NCBI RefSeq assembly: GCF_004348595.1 | Contig: NZ_SMKD01000015.1 | Coordinates: forward strand, 1-64,000 | Length of the DNA: 64,000 nucleotides | From: Micromonospora sp. KC723 | GTDB lineage: Bacteria > Actinomycetota > Actinomycetes > Mycobacteriales > Micromonosporaceae | Direction: 5' to 3' | Shown here: piece by piece, positions 26,258-34,382 of the stretch | Numbering within the stretch: position 1 is the stretch's first letter | How the letters are laid out: the number at the start of each line of letters is the position of its first letter | Notes under the pieces: generated by a model | Told to the model about the DNA's origin: nothing | Database searches by the model: none | Seen by the model: only the letters and a program-made list of their open reading frames with translations | Made by a program: the position numbers and the translations under genes

Positions 26258-27110
26258 CCTCGCCCTGCCCGCCCGACTCCGGCGACCGGCGTTCCGGCCC
26301 GGAATCGCCCTCGCCTCGGTCGTCCTGGTCGGCGCGGTCGCCGCCTGCCTGGCCGCGCCCCTGCTCTGGCCACTCGACGAGAGCGCGGTGGACCTGGCCC
26401 GGATCCGGCTCGCCCCCTCCTGGGAACACCTGGCCGGCACCGACGACCTGGGTCGCGACGTCGCCCACCGCAGCCTCTACGGGCTGCGCGTGTCGCTGCT
26501 CGTCGGGGCGGTCGCGGCGGTGGTCGCCGCCGTGGTCGGCGGCCTCGTCGGGACGGTCGCCGCCACCTGCGGCGGCCGGGTCGACCGGGCGCTGATGCGG
26601 GTGGTCGACACCATCGCCGCCCTGCCACACCTGCTGCTGGGGATCTTCATCGTGGCGATGCTGCGCCCCAGCCTCGGCGCGGTGGTCCTGTCCATCGGGT
26701 TGACCCACTGGCTGTCCACCGCCCGCATCGTGCGCGCGGAACTGCTCAGCCTGCGCACCCGCCCGTTCGTCGACGCGGCGGTCGCCGGCGGCGCCAGCCG
26801 TGCCCGGGTGCTCACCCGCCACCTGCTGCCCCACGTCCTGCCGCGACTCGCGCTGGCCACCACGCTGATGGTGCCGCACGCCGTGTGGCACGAGACCGCG
26901 CTGTCCTTCCTCGGCCTCGGCCTGCCCCCGCACCTGGCCTCCCTCGGCAACATGATCAACGACGGGCAGCGCTCCCTGCTGACCGGCGCCTGGTGGGCCA
27001 GCCTGGTCCCCGGGCTGCTGCTCGTCGCCGTCACCCTCGCCCTGGCCGCCCTCGCCGGCCGGTGGCGCGACCGCCTCGACCCCCGCGTACGAGCGGAGCT
27101 GCACCTGTGA
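26250..27110 (+). CDS. ABC transporter permease, DppC type
   Basis: The 286-residue permease has the OppC/DppC layout. It opens with one helix (IALASVVLVGAVAACLAAPLL), then HLAGTDDLGRDVAHRSLYGLRVSL. The docking loop is FVDAAVAGGASRARVLTRHLLP. ETALSFLGLGLPPHLASLGNMI precedes the last helices. It is slightly short for the family but complete. The stop overlaps the GTG of the ATPase gene. It forms the channel with the DppB-type subunit. Confidence 0.9.
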   Translation: MTDLALPARLRRPAFRPGIALASVVLVGAVAACLAAPLLWPLDESAVDLARIRLAPSWEHLAGTDDLGRDVAHRSLYGLRVSLLVGAVAAVVAAVVGGLVGTVAATCGGRVDRALMRVVDTIAALPHLLLGIFIVAMLRPSLGAVVLSIGLTHWLSTARIVRAELLSLRTRPFVDAAVAGGASRARVLTRHLLPHVLPRLALATTLMVPHAVWHETALSFLGLGLPPHLASLGNMINDGQRSLLTGAWWASLVPGLLLVAVTLALAALAGRWRDRLDPRVRAELHL

Positions 27111-28111
27111 CCACCACCGCACCGGCCACCACGACCACCGCCCACGGCGAGCACCGGCCCACCCTGCTGGACGTCGACGGGCTGACCGTCCGCTTCCGGC
27201 TCCGCGAGACCGTGGTGCACGCCGTCACCGACCTGCGGCTGACCGTCCGCCCCGGCGAACTCCTCGCCGTGGTCGGGGAGTCCGGCTGCGGCAAGTCCGT
27301 GCTCGCCCACGCCCTGCTCGGCCTGCTGCCCGGCAACGCCACCGTCACCGGGCAGGCCCGCCTGCACCCACCCGCCGGGGAACCGGTCGACCTGCTCGGC
27401 TGCGGCGAGCGCCGTCTCGCCCGCCAGGTGCGCGGCCGTGCGCTCGGGCTGGTGCCGCAGAGCCCGGCCACCGCGCTGACCCCGGTACGTACCGGCCGGC
27501 GCCTGCTGGAGGAGACCCTGCGCGCCCACGACCACTCGCGTCGGGACGCCGCGACGGCCGCCGACCGCCTCGCTGTCGACGTCGGCCTCGACCCCGCCGA
27601 CCTCGACCGGTACCCGCACGAGCTGTCCGGTGGCATGGCGCAACGTCTCGTCACCGCGCTGGCGCTGGCCCCCGATCCGCCGCTGCTGCTCGCCGACGAA
27701 CCCACCACCGGCCTGGACCGGCCCCTGGTCGACCACACTCTCGACCTGCTGCGACGTCGCTGCGACACCGGCGCGGCGGTCCTGCTCATCACCCACGACC
27801 TGGCCGCCGCCCGCCGGGTCGCCGACACGGTCGCCGTCATGTACGCCAGCCGCCTCGTCGAACACCGGCCCACCGAGGCCCTGTTCGACACCCCCATCCA
27901 TCCGTACACGGCCGGGCTGCTCGACGCCCTGCCGGAGCGGGCCTTCCGGCCCGTACCCGGACATCCGCCGATGCTCACCGACCTGCCTCCCGGCTGCGCC
28001 TTCGCCCCGCGTTGCGACCGCGCCACCGACATCTGCCGGACACCACCGCCCCCGATGCCGCACGGCCCGGGCCGCGCCGCCTGCCACCACCCGCTGGGAG
28101 CCTCGGCATGA
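27107..28111 (+). CDS. ABC transporter ATP-binding protein, DppD type
   Basis: The 334-residue ATPase has Walker A GESGCGKS, signature LSGGM, Walker B LLLADEPT and H-loop LLITHD. The oligopeptide-type C-terminal tail shows HPYTAGLLDALP and a cysteine pattern CAFAPRCDRATDIC, which in relatives helps bind an iron-sulfur cluster. A Thr-rich stretch of about 15 residues precedes the domain. The GTG start overlaps the permease stop. It forms a heterodimer with the following, shorter ATPase. Confidence 0.9.
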   Translation: MTTTAPATTTTAHGEHRPTLLDVDGLTVRFRLRETVVHAVTDLRLTVRPGELLAVVGESGCGKSVLAHALLGLLPGNATVTGQARLHPPAGEPVDLLGCGERRLARQVRGRALGLVPQSPATALTPVRTGRRLLEETLRAHDHSRRDAATAADRLAVDVGLDPADLDRYPHELSGGMAQRLVTALALAPDPPLLLADEPTTGLDRPLVDHTLDLLRRRCDTGAAVLLITHDLAAARRVADTVAVMYASRLVEHRPTEALFDTPIHPYTAGLLDALPERAFRPVPGHPPMLTDLPPGCAFAPRCDRATDICRTPPPPMPHGPGRAACHHPLGASA

Positions 28112-28782
28112 CCGGCGCGCTCGTCGCCCACCAGATCACCGTCCGCTACGACCGGCAGCGCGTCCTCGACCGGGTCGACCTGCGGATCGCCGCCGGCGAG
28201 ACGGTCGGGCTGCGCGGTCCGTCCGGCAGTGGCAAGTCCACCCTCGCCCGGGTCCTGGCCCTGCTGCGCGCCCCCGACAGCGGCCACGTCACCCTCGACG
28301 GCCAGCGGCTCCCGGGCGTCCGCCACCGGCTCCCGGCCGCCGTCCGTACCCGGGTCGCGATCCTCTTCCAGAGCCCTCGCGCGGCCACCGACCCGCGGCT
28401 GAGCCTCGCCGACGTCATCGCCGAGCCGCTCCGCGCGACCGGCACCCCGCGCGAGCGGGCCCGCGCCCGGGCGAGCGAACTGGCCGACCTCGTCGGCCTC
28501 ACGCCGGACCTGCTCGCCCGCCGTCCGCACGCGGTCAGCGACGGGCAGCTGCAACGGGCCTGCCTCGCCCGCGCCCTCGTCCACCGGCCCGCCTACCTGC
28601 TCTGCGACGAGGCCACCGCCATGCTCGACGCCTCCACCCAGGCACACCTCGCCGCAGTCGTCACCGACTACCAGCGACGGCACGGGGCAGGGGTTCTGCT
28701 CGTCACCCACGACGCCAGCCTGATGGCCCGCTGGGCCACCCGGGTGGTCGAGCTGCCCGCCGGAGGGCGACCCACCGATTGA
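28108..28782 (+). CDS. ABC transporter ATP-binding protein, DppF type, short form
   Basis: The 224-residue ATPase has Walker A GPSGSGKS, Walker B YLLCDEAT and H-loop LLVTHD. The signature is VSDGQ (residues 143-147) where LSGGQ is usual, so the second glycine is replaced by Asp. It lacks the C-terminal oligopeptide extension of its partner and is shorter than normal DppF (about 320). One of the two nucleotide sites of the pair may therefore be weak, as in other asymmetric ABC dimers. ATGA coupling links it to the DppD-type gene. Its stop is 9 nt from the convergent LacI gene, leaving no room for a terminator. Confidence 0.87.
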   Translation: MTGALVAHQITVRYDRQRVLDRVDLRIAAGETVGLRGPSGSGKSTLARVLALLRAPDSGHVTLDGQRLPGVRHRLPAAVRTRVAILFQSPRAATDPRLSLADVIAEPLRATGTPRERARARASELADLVGLTPDLLARRPHAVSDGQLQRACLARALVHRPAYLLCDEATAMLDASTQAHLAAVVTDYQRRHGAGVLLVTHDASLMARWATRVVELPAGGRPTD

Positions 28783-28791
28783 GTTCGGGCG

Positions 28792-29868
28792 TCAGCGCTG
28801 TCGTCGGGGCGGGGCCGTGCTGTCGCGCAGCACCAGCCGGGTGGGCACCAGCGTGGTGCCGGTCCCGGTCGAACCGGTGCGGACCTGCCGCAGCGCCGCC
28901 TCGACGCAGCGGCGGCCGACCTCCGCGAAGTCCTGGTGGACCGTGGTCAGCGGCGGGATGAACGAGCCCGCCTCGGCGATGTCGTCGAAGCCCACCACGC
29001 TCACGTCGCGGGGCACCACCCGGCCTCGCTGGTGGAACGCGCGGAGCACGCCGAGGGCCATCTGGTCGTTGGCGACGAACACAGCCGTGCATTCCGGCTC
29101 CTCGGCCAGCTCCAGCCCGGCCCGGTAGCCGGCCTCGGCGGACCAGTCGCCCCGGCGCAGCGGGGGCACCGGCCGTCCGGCCTCCCGCAGCGCTCCGTGC
29201 CAGGCCAGCGCGCGTCGTTCGGCGGCGAAGGACTCCGGCGGCCCGGCCACGTGCCACACCGTCCGGTGCCCGAGGTCGAGCAGGTGGTGCACGGCCTGGC
29301 GGGCCCCGTGCGCCTGGTCGGTGTCGACGACGCAGTAACGCTCACCGGCGTCGGAGTCGACGATGACGACGTGGACGTCCGGCGGCAGGACCACCGTCGC
29401 GGTGTCCAGCAGGTGGACCTCCATGATGACGATGACGGCGTCGACGGCGAGCTCGCCGAGTCGGGTGAACGCGCCGTTGACCCGGTCCTGGGTGGGGGTC
29501 GTGACGGGGATGAGGGTGATGACGTAGCCCGCCTCGGCGGCGCACGTGGCGATCGCTTCCAGGGTGCGGCTGTTGCCCGTGGTGGCCAGGGTGAACAGCA
29601 CGACACCGATGGTCCGGAACTCGCCGTACTTCAGGGCCCGCGCGGCGCCGTTGGGACGGTAGCCGAGCTGCCGCATCGCGGTGAGCACCTGCTCGCGGGT
29701 GGCGGGGACGACGCCCGGGTGGCCGGTCGAGACGCGCGAGACGGTCTGTGACGAGACACCGGCCAGGCGGGCCACGTCGGCCATCGAGACGCGTCGACGA
29801 CGCGGCGGTGCGGGCGGGCCGGTACCGGGTGGACCGGACGACGTCTCCGGTGGCCGGGTCGTGCTCAT
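28792..29868 (-). CDS. LacI-family transcriptional regulator 2
   Basis: The 358-residue repressor has a Pro-rich N-terminal tail of about 27 residues. The helix-turn-helix (MADVARLAGVSSQTVSRVST) and hinge YRPNGAARALK follow, then the sugar-sensing domain (VFVANDQMALGVLRAF, VSVVGFDDIAEAG) and a closing RLVLRDST. AGGAGG lies 12 nt before the ATG, slightly far. It is divergent from the GH30 gene, and two palindromic operators lie in the 242-nt gap, so it most likely represses GH30 and perhaps itself. It could also govern the transporter operon it converges with, whose promoter carries a different inverted repeat. The sugar ligand is unknown. Confidence 0.88.
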   Translation of the reverse strand: MSTTRPPETSSGPPGTGPPAPPRRRRVSMADVARLAGVSSQTVSRVSTGHPGVVPATREQVLTAMRQLGYRPNGAARALKYGEFRTIGVVLFTLATTGNSRTLEAIATCAAEAGYVITLIPVTTPTQDRVNGAFTRLGELAVDAVIVIMEVHLLDTATVVLPPDVHVVIVDSDAGERYCVVDTDQAHGARQAVHHLLDLGHRTVWHVAGPPESFAAERRALAWHGALREAGRPVPPLRRGDWSAEAGYRAGLELAEEPECTAVFVANDQMALGVLRAFHQRGRVVPRDVSVVGFDDIAEAGSFIPPLTTVHQDFAEVGRRCVEAALRQVRTGSTGTGTTLVPTRLVLRDSTAPPRRQR

Positions 29869-29931
29869 CCCCCCGTCGCCTCCTCACGGTCCGGGCCGGT
29901 CCGCCAGGGAAATCGGCGTGGCGGTGACGTC

Positions 29932-29960
29932 TTGACGGGCCGGTAGTCGGCTGACACTAT
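29932..29960 (+). promoter_or_regulatory. Promoter of the GH30 gene
   Basis: TTGACG (29932-29937), a 17-nt spacer and CACTAT (29955-29960) form a canonical vegetative promoter. The expected start site near 29967 lies just before operator 1, so a bound repressor would block escape. Confidence 0.6.
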
Positions 29961-29970
29961 CCCGGCACCG

Positions 29971-29986
29971 ATGTTTACGTAAACAT
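29971..29986. promoter_or_regulatory. LacI-type operator 1 of the GH30 gene
   Basis: ATGTTTACGTAAACAT is a perfect 16-bp palindrome with central CG, starting a few bases after the predicted transcription start. It shares the outer sequence ATGTTT/AACAT with operator 2. Confidence 0.75.
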
Positions 29987-30036
29987 TGCCGGTCGGTGTC
30001 CATTGAGACCCTCCTGGCACCTCCTCCTCCGGTCGT

Positions 30037-30054
30037 GATGTTTGCGCGAACATC
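30037..30054. promoter_or_regulatory. LacI-type operator 2 of the GH30 gene
   Basis: GATGTTTGCGCGAACATC is an 18-bp palindrome with one mismatched pair and central CG. It lies 67 nt centre to centre from operator 1, within the 5' leader. Six to seven helical turns would allow looping between two dimers. Confidence 0.7.
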
Positions 30055-30110
30055 TGGCCGCCCGGCCGTCGGCCACCGGCGCTCCGCACAACGAAGGAGA
30101 CCCGCCCACC

Positions 30111-33100
30111 GTGAAGGGACACCCATCGGTCCGACGGCTCGCCGCGGCCGTCACCACCGTCATCGTCACCGCCGGCACCCTCACCGCCGGTGCCGTCACC
30201 ACCCCCGCCGTCGGCGCCGCCCAGAGTGCCGCCGCGCAGAACCCGACGGTCACCGTCCGACCCGACCCCTCGTACCAGGGGCAGGAGTTCGAAGGTTGGG
30301 GCACCAGCCTGATCTGGTTCGCCAACGCCACCGGCGACTACCCCGACGAGGTCCGCGAGAAGCTGGCCGACCTGGTGTTCGGCCCGCAGGGTCTCAACCT
30401 GAACATCGCACGCTACAACGTCGGCGGCGGCAACGCCCCCGACGTCCCCGACTACCTGCGCCGGGGCGGGGCCGTGCAGGGCTGGTGGAAGGCCCCCGCC
30501 GGCACCACCCGGGCCGACAAGGACTGGTGGAACCCGGACGACCCCAACCACTGGAACTGGGACGCCGACCGGACGCAACGCTGGTGGATCGACCGGATCA
30601 AGGCCGACATCACCCACTGGGAGACCTTCAGCAACTCGCCCCCGTGGTTCCAGACCGTCAGCGGGTACGTCTCCGGCGGGTTCGACTCCAGCAAGGACCA
30701 GATCAGAGCCGACAAGGTCGACGACTTCGCCACCTACCTGGTCCGGGTCACCGAGCACCTCGAAGACGCGCACGGCATCACGGTCGACACCATCGATCCG
30801 CTGAACGAGCCGAACACCAACTACTGGGGCACCCGCCTCGGCGCCGACGGCAACCCCGTCGGCGGCCGGCAGGAGGGCGCGCACGCCGGCCCCGAACTGC
30901 AACAACAGGTGATTCGCGCGCTGGCGGAGAAACTGCGGGCCGCCGGCAGCGACACCATCATCTCCGCCATGGACGAGACCAACCCCGGCACGTTCCTCAC
31001 GAACTGGAACGCCTACGGCGACGACGTGCGCGACCAGGTCGCCCAGCTCAACGTGCACACCTACGGCACCGGGCAGCGCACCGCCGTACGGGACATCGCC
31101 AAGGGCGAGGACAAGCCGTTGTGGATGAGCGAGGTGGAGGGCTCCTGGGGCAACGGGCACAGCCTCACCAACATGGCCCCCGGTCTCGGCATGGCCCAGC
31201 ACATCATCGACGACCTGCGGGAACTGGAGCCGTCGGCCTGGGTGTTCTGGCAGCCGGTTGAGGACTACGACAACATGAAACCCGGCGGCGAGTTCCCGCA
31301 GGGGTCCAACTGGGGCAGCATCCAACTGTCGTTCGACTGCACTTCCACGGACACCCTGGAAACCTGCCCGATCTACACCAACACCAAGTTCCACACGGTC
31401 CGCAACTTCACCCACCACATCCGCCCCGGCGACCGGCTGATCGCCGTCGGCGACACCGCCAGCATCGCCGCCGTCTCCGCCGGCAAGCGGGCCACCGTCG
31501 TGCACGTCAACTCCGGCACCCAGGCCCGGACCGTCCACCTCGACCTGTCGGCCTTCGGCACCGTCGCCCCCGACGCCACCGTCACCCCGGTGGTCACCAG
31601 CGCCGACGGCGCGTTGCGTACCGGCGCCCCGGTCGCCGTCCGCGACCGTGCCGCCCGGCTGGAGGTGCCCGCCCAGTCCGTGACGACGTTCCTCGTCGCC
31701 GGGGTGTCCGGCGTCGCCAAGGACGCCGCGCTCGTCCAGGACGGCCACGTCTACCGCCTCCGTGGTGTGCAGAGCGGCCGGTCCCTCGCCCCGTCCGGCA
31801 GCACCTCCGGCGCGGTGATCCGCACCGACGACCCGCGCAACGCCGACCAGCTGTGGCGGCTCACCAAGCTCACCCAGGGACAGGGCAACCGGGACCGCTA
31901 CGCCCTCACCACCGCCCGGGGCGACCGGCAGGCCGCCGTCGTCGACGGGGCCGTCACCCTCGTCCCCGCGCTGGCCGAACCCGCGCCGGCGGCCCAGTGG
32001 ATCCTCTCCACCACCGGTGACGGGACGTACACCCTGGTCAACGTCGCCACCCGGCGGCTGCTGGAGGTCGGCGGCCAGGCCACCCAGGACGGCGCGGCCG
32101 TGTCCACCTGGCTGGCCAACTCGGGAGCCAACCAGCGGTGGCGGATCGTCGACGAGACCGTCCTCGGGATCGAACCCACCCGGGCGTTCACCGTGCCGGG
32201 CACCGTGCCGACGCTGCCGGCAACCGTCGTCCCGATCCACCGCGACGGTTCCCGTGGCACGCTTCCCGTCAGGTGGCGGCTCCCCGCCGCCTGGACCTGG
32301 CAGAAGCCAGGCACGGTCACCGTCCGGGGGCAGGCCACCGACGTGCTCGGGCGCACCCACGCCGCCCTGGCCACCGTCGTCGTCGACACCCTCGTCAGCA
32401 CCGAACCGACCCGGGCCAAGACCATCCCCGGGGGCCAACCGGAGCTGCCGGCGACGGTGACCGCGGTGGCCCGGGGCGGCGCTACCGTCGACCGCCCGGT
32501 GACCTGGCAGGCCCCGCCCGCCGGGGCGTACGACAAGCTCGGCGTCGTGACCGTCCAGGGGCAGGCCGACGCCGGTGACGGCCGTATTCTGCCGGCCACC
32601 GTCCGGGTCCAGGTCACCGTACCGGTCGAGCGGAAGACCCCGACCGGTACGGTCACCGCCACCTTCACCGAGCCGGGTTACTCCACGGCCGGCCTGACCA
32701 ACGGCAACCTCGCCGACAAGGCCTGGTCGAACTGGAAGCCGGAGAACAAGAACACCAGTGACACGCTCACCGTCACCCTGCCGGAGCGGAAGACCCTCAC
32801 CCGGGTCGTGACCCACTTCTACCGTGACGGCGGCGACAGCTACCCCGACAGCCTGCGGGTGCAGGTCCGCGACCCGCAGGGCAACTGGGTCGACGCCGGG
32901 AACCCGGTCACCGTCCCGACCGGCACCCCGACCGGGCCCGTGGTCGAGGCCCCGGTGCCGCCCACCCTCACCGACGCGTACCGGATCGTGCTCACCGCGT
33001 ACCCGAACCGGCACATGACCATCAGCGAGATCGAGACCTACGCGCACGGGCCCGGCACGTCGTCGGACGCCAGCGCCTCCGCGATCCTGCTCGACGGCAA

Positions 33101-33305
33101 ACCGGCCGTCGGGTTCGACCCCGACCGCAACACCGTCTACGTGGTGGCCAAGGGGGCGCTGCCGTCGGTCAGCGCGGTGACCGTCGACCCGTACGCCGAG
33201 GTGACGGTGCGCCAGGCCGACGTCCGCAACCGGACGGCGACCGTGACGGTCACCAGTGAGGACGGTTCCCGCTCGCGCACCTGGTCGGTGCAGTTCCGGC
33301 GGTGA
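30111..33305 (+). CDS. Secreted GH30 endo-galactanase-like enzyme with ricin, Ig-like and F5/8-type C modules
   Basis: The 1064-residue exported enzyme starts at a GTG with GAAGGAGA upstream and has a long signal peptide (to about residue 43). The GH30 barrel (about 45-530) has EFEGWGTSLIWFAN, acid/base Glu233 in DPLNEPN and nucleophile Glu341 in MSEVEGSWG. These fit the endo-beta-1,6-galactanase group, which includes a Streptomyces avermitilis enzyme. A ricin-type CBM13 (about 540-680) has QxW-like ends. Two bacterial Ig-like repeats (about 685-840) each have a GxEPTRAxTxPG start. An F5/8 type C (CBM32) domain (about 845-980) and a C-terminal Ig-like domain follow. It probably cuts galactan side chains of plant arabinogalactan. 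It is under LacI regulator 2. Confidence 0.82.
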   Translation: MKGHPSVRRLAAAVTTVIVTAGTLTAGAVTTPAVGAAQSAAAQNPTVTVRPDPSYQGQEFEGWGTSLIWFANATGDYPDEVREKLADLVFGPQGLNLNIARYNVGGGNAPDVPDYLRRGGAVQGWWKAPAGTTRADKDWWNPDDPNHWNWDADRTQRWWIDRIKADITHWETFSNSPPWFQTVSGYVSGGFDSSKDQIRADKVDDFATYLVRVTEHLEDAHGITVDTIDPLNEPNTNYWGTRLGADGNPVGGRQEGAHAGPELQQQVIRALAEKLRAAGSDTIISAMDETNPGTFLTNWNAYGDDVRDQVAQLNVHTYGTGQRTAVRDIAKGEDKPLWMSEVEGSWGNGHSLTNMAPGLGMAQHIIDDLRELEPSAWVFWQPVEDYDNMKPGGEFPQGSNWGSIQLSFDCTSTDTLETCPIYTNTKFHTVRNFTHHIRPGDRLIAVGDTASIAAVSAGKRATVVHVNSGTQARTVHLDLSAFGTVAPDATVTPVVTSADGALRTGAPVAVRDRAARLEVPAQSVTTFLVAGVSGVAKDAALVQDGHVYRLRGVQSGRSLAPSGSTSGAVIRTDDPRNADQLWRLTKLTQGQGNRDRYALTTARGDRQAAVVDGAVTLVPALAEPAPAAQWILSTTGDGTYTLVNVATRRLLEVGGQATQDGAAVSTWLANSGANQRWRIVDETVLGIEPTRAFTVPGTVPTLPATVVPIHRDGSRGTLPVRWRLPAAWTWQKPGTVTVRGQATDVLGRTHAALATVVVDTLVSTEPTRAKTIPGGQPELPATVTAVARGGATVDRPVTWQAPPAGAYDKLGVVTVQGQADAGDGRILPATVRVQVTVPVERKTPTGTVTATFTEPGYSTAGLTNGNLADKAWSNWKPENKNTSDTLTVTLPERKTLTRVVTHFYRDGGDSYPDSLRVQVRDPQGNWVDAGNPVTVPTGTPTGPVVEAPVPPTLTDAYRIVLTAYPNRHMTISEIETYAHGPGTSSDASASAILLDGKPAVGFDPDRNTVYVVAKGALPSVSAVTVDPYAEVTVRQADVRNRTATVTVTSEDGSRSRTWSVQFRR

Positions 33306-33309
33306 TCCC

Positions 33310-33338
33310 GGCCCGCCCGCGCCCCCGGGCGGCGGGCC
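33310..33338 (+). terminator. Terminator hairpin after the GH30 gene
   Basis: GGCCCGCC and GGCGGGCC (8 bp) pair around a 13-nt loop, starting 5 nt after the stop. Confidence 0.55.
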
Positions 33339-33547
33339 GGCGGGTCCGGTGGTGGCCAGCACACCACCGGACCCGCCACCGGCCTCCGGGGCCGGCCAGG
33401 ACAACCCCGGCCACCAGCGCAGCACCGCGCACCTGCCCCGACCAGCAGCGCGTTTGGCTGGCGGGAGTGGGGGAAGACACCGGCGCCGGGCGGCGGACGA
33501 ACCCGTCGGCCGGCACCCCGGCAGGCACACACCGAGGAGGAACGACG

Positions 33548-33934
33548 ATGGCCGACGCGCGACGGAACGCGACCGCGGCCGGCAGCCGGCCCACCGGCGC
33601 CCGGAAGGCCACCGGCGCGCGCAAGGCCCCGACGAACCGCGCGGCGGCGGCGAAGAAGACCGCGACCGCCACCAGGCGGGCCACTGGGGCGAGCGCGGCC
33701 AGGTCGCCGGGGGAGAAGCCCACCACGACGACGGCGCGGGCGGCGCGGAAGAAGGACGTGGCCGCCACGGCGACCCCCGCGCGTGCCAGGAAGGCGCCCG
33801 CGACGCGGGCGCCCGCGAAGAAGACGCCGGCGAAGAAGGCCACACCGGCCCGCGCGCGGACCACCGCCAGCCGGACGCCGGCGAAGAAGGCCACCACCAT
33901 GGAGTCCTTCGGCACCCGGCGGAGCAGCCGCTGA
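33548..33934 (+). CDS. Histone-H1-like, Lys/Ala/Pro-rich basic protein
   Basis: The 128-residue protein has almost no hydrophobic core and consists of Lys, Ala, Arg, Thr and Pro. Short repeats TPAKKA/APAKKT are clear in the last 50 residues. Composition and repeats match the disordered tail of eukaryotic H1, of actinobacterial HupS/HupB C-terminal regions and of Hc1-like proteins, which bind DNA through charge. No HU core is present. GAGGAGGA precedes the ATG at 33548. It sits alone between the GH30 terminator and the polymerase IV region. A role in nucleoid compaction, perhaps in spores or stationary cells, is inferred from composition only. Confidence 0.65.
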   Translation: MADARRNATAAGSRPTGARKATGARKAPTNRAAAAKKTATATRRATGASAARSPGEKPTTTTARAARKKDVAATATPARARKAPATRAPAKKTPAKKATPARARTTASRTPAKKATTMESFGTRRSSR

Positions 33935-33998
33935 CGGTCGCCGCACGGCGGCGGCCGGTCACACCCCGGCGCGGCGGCGGGACGGTGGTGCGCCGGAG

Positions 33999-34322
33999 TC
34001 AGGCGACCCGGGGCACCGGCACGACCGGCGACGCGACCCGGCGCGCCGTACCCGCGATGTCGCCGGTCTGGACGACCTCCGTCGCCTCCGCTGCCTCCTC
34101 GCCCCCGACGGTTCCGTCGGCCGTCGGCCCGGCGGCGGCCTCGATCGCCTCCAGCAGCGCCCGCAGCCGGCCCGCCTCCTCGACGGCCATCCGGAAGGAG
34201 CCCCGGCAGACGGCCCCGCGCCACAGCGACAGCACCACAACCGCCCGCTCCGGGTGGAAGCTGACCCGCATCGTCCGATCGTCGGCCCGTAGGTCGGTGA
34301 ACAGGTCACCGAAGCCCGGCAT
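33999..34322 (-). CDS. Small conserved-looking protein of unknown function
   Basis: The 107-residue soluble protein has a beta-rich N-terminal half (MRVSFHPERAVVVLSLWRG, residues about 18-36). A helix EEAGRLRALLEAIEAAAG follows, then an acidic, Ala-rich tail. ATG 34322 is preferred because GGGAGAGG lies just upstream; an ATG six codons earlier (34340) is possible. It resembles small proteins of the antitoxin or flavin-binding size class only in length, and I recognise no family. It is on the same strand as the polymerase IV gene, 60 nt downstream of that gene's stop, so it may be co-transcribed with it. Confidence 0.5.
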   Translation of the reverse strand: MPGFGDLFTDLRADDRTMRVSFHPERAVVVLSLWRGAVCRGSFRMAVEEAGRLRALLEAIEAAAGPTADGTVGGEEAAEATEVVQTGDIAGTARRVASPVVPVPRVA

Positions 34323-34382
34323 CGGCAGCACCTCTCCCATCCACCAAGGATGCCCGAGGGCAGGTCGCGGGGAAAGGTCGCG

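Noticed and set aside
33548-33934. Degenerate repeat array or CRISPR-like repeat in the PAKK region
   Set aside because: The repeats are short, irregular and in frame with lysine-rich codons; there are no spacers.
29865-33962. Very long open frame (over 1300 codons) on the minus strand opposite the GH30 gene
   Set aside because: Its translation is low-complexity Gly/Arg/Val/Asp-rich and matches nothing; the opposite strand has a clear enzyme with signal peptide, domains and ribosome site. High GC removes stops from antisense frames.
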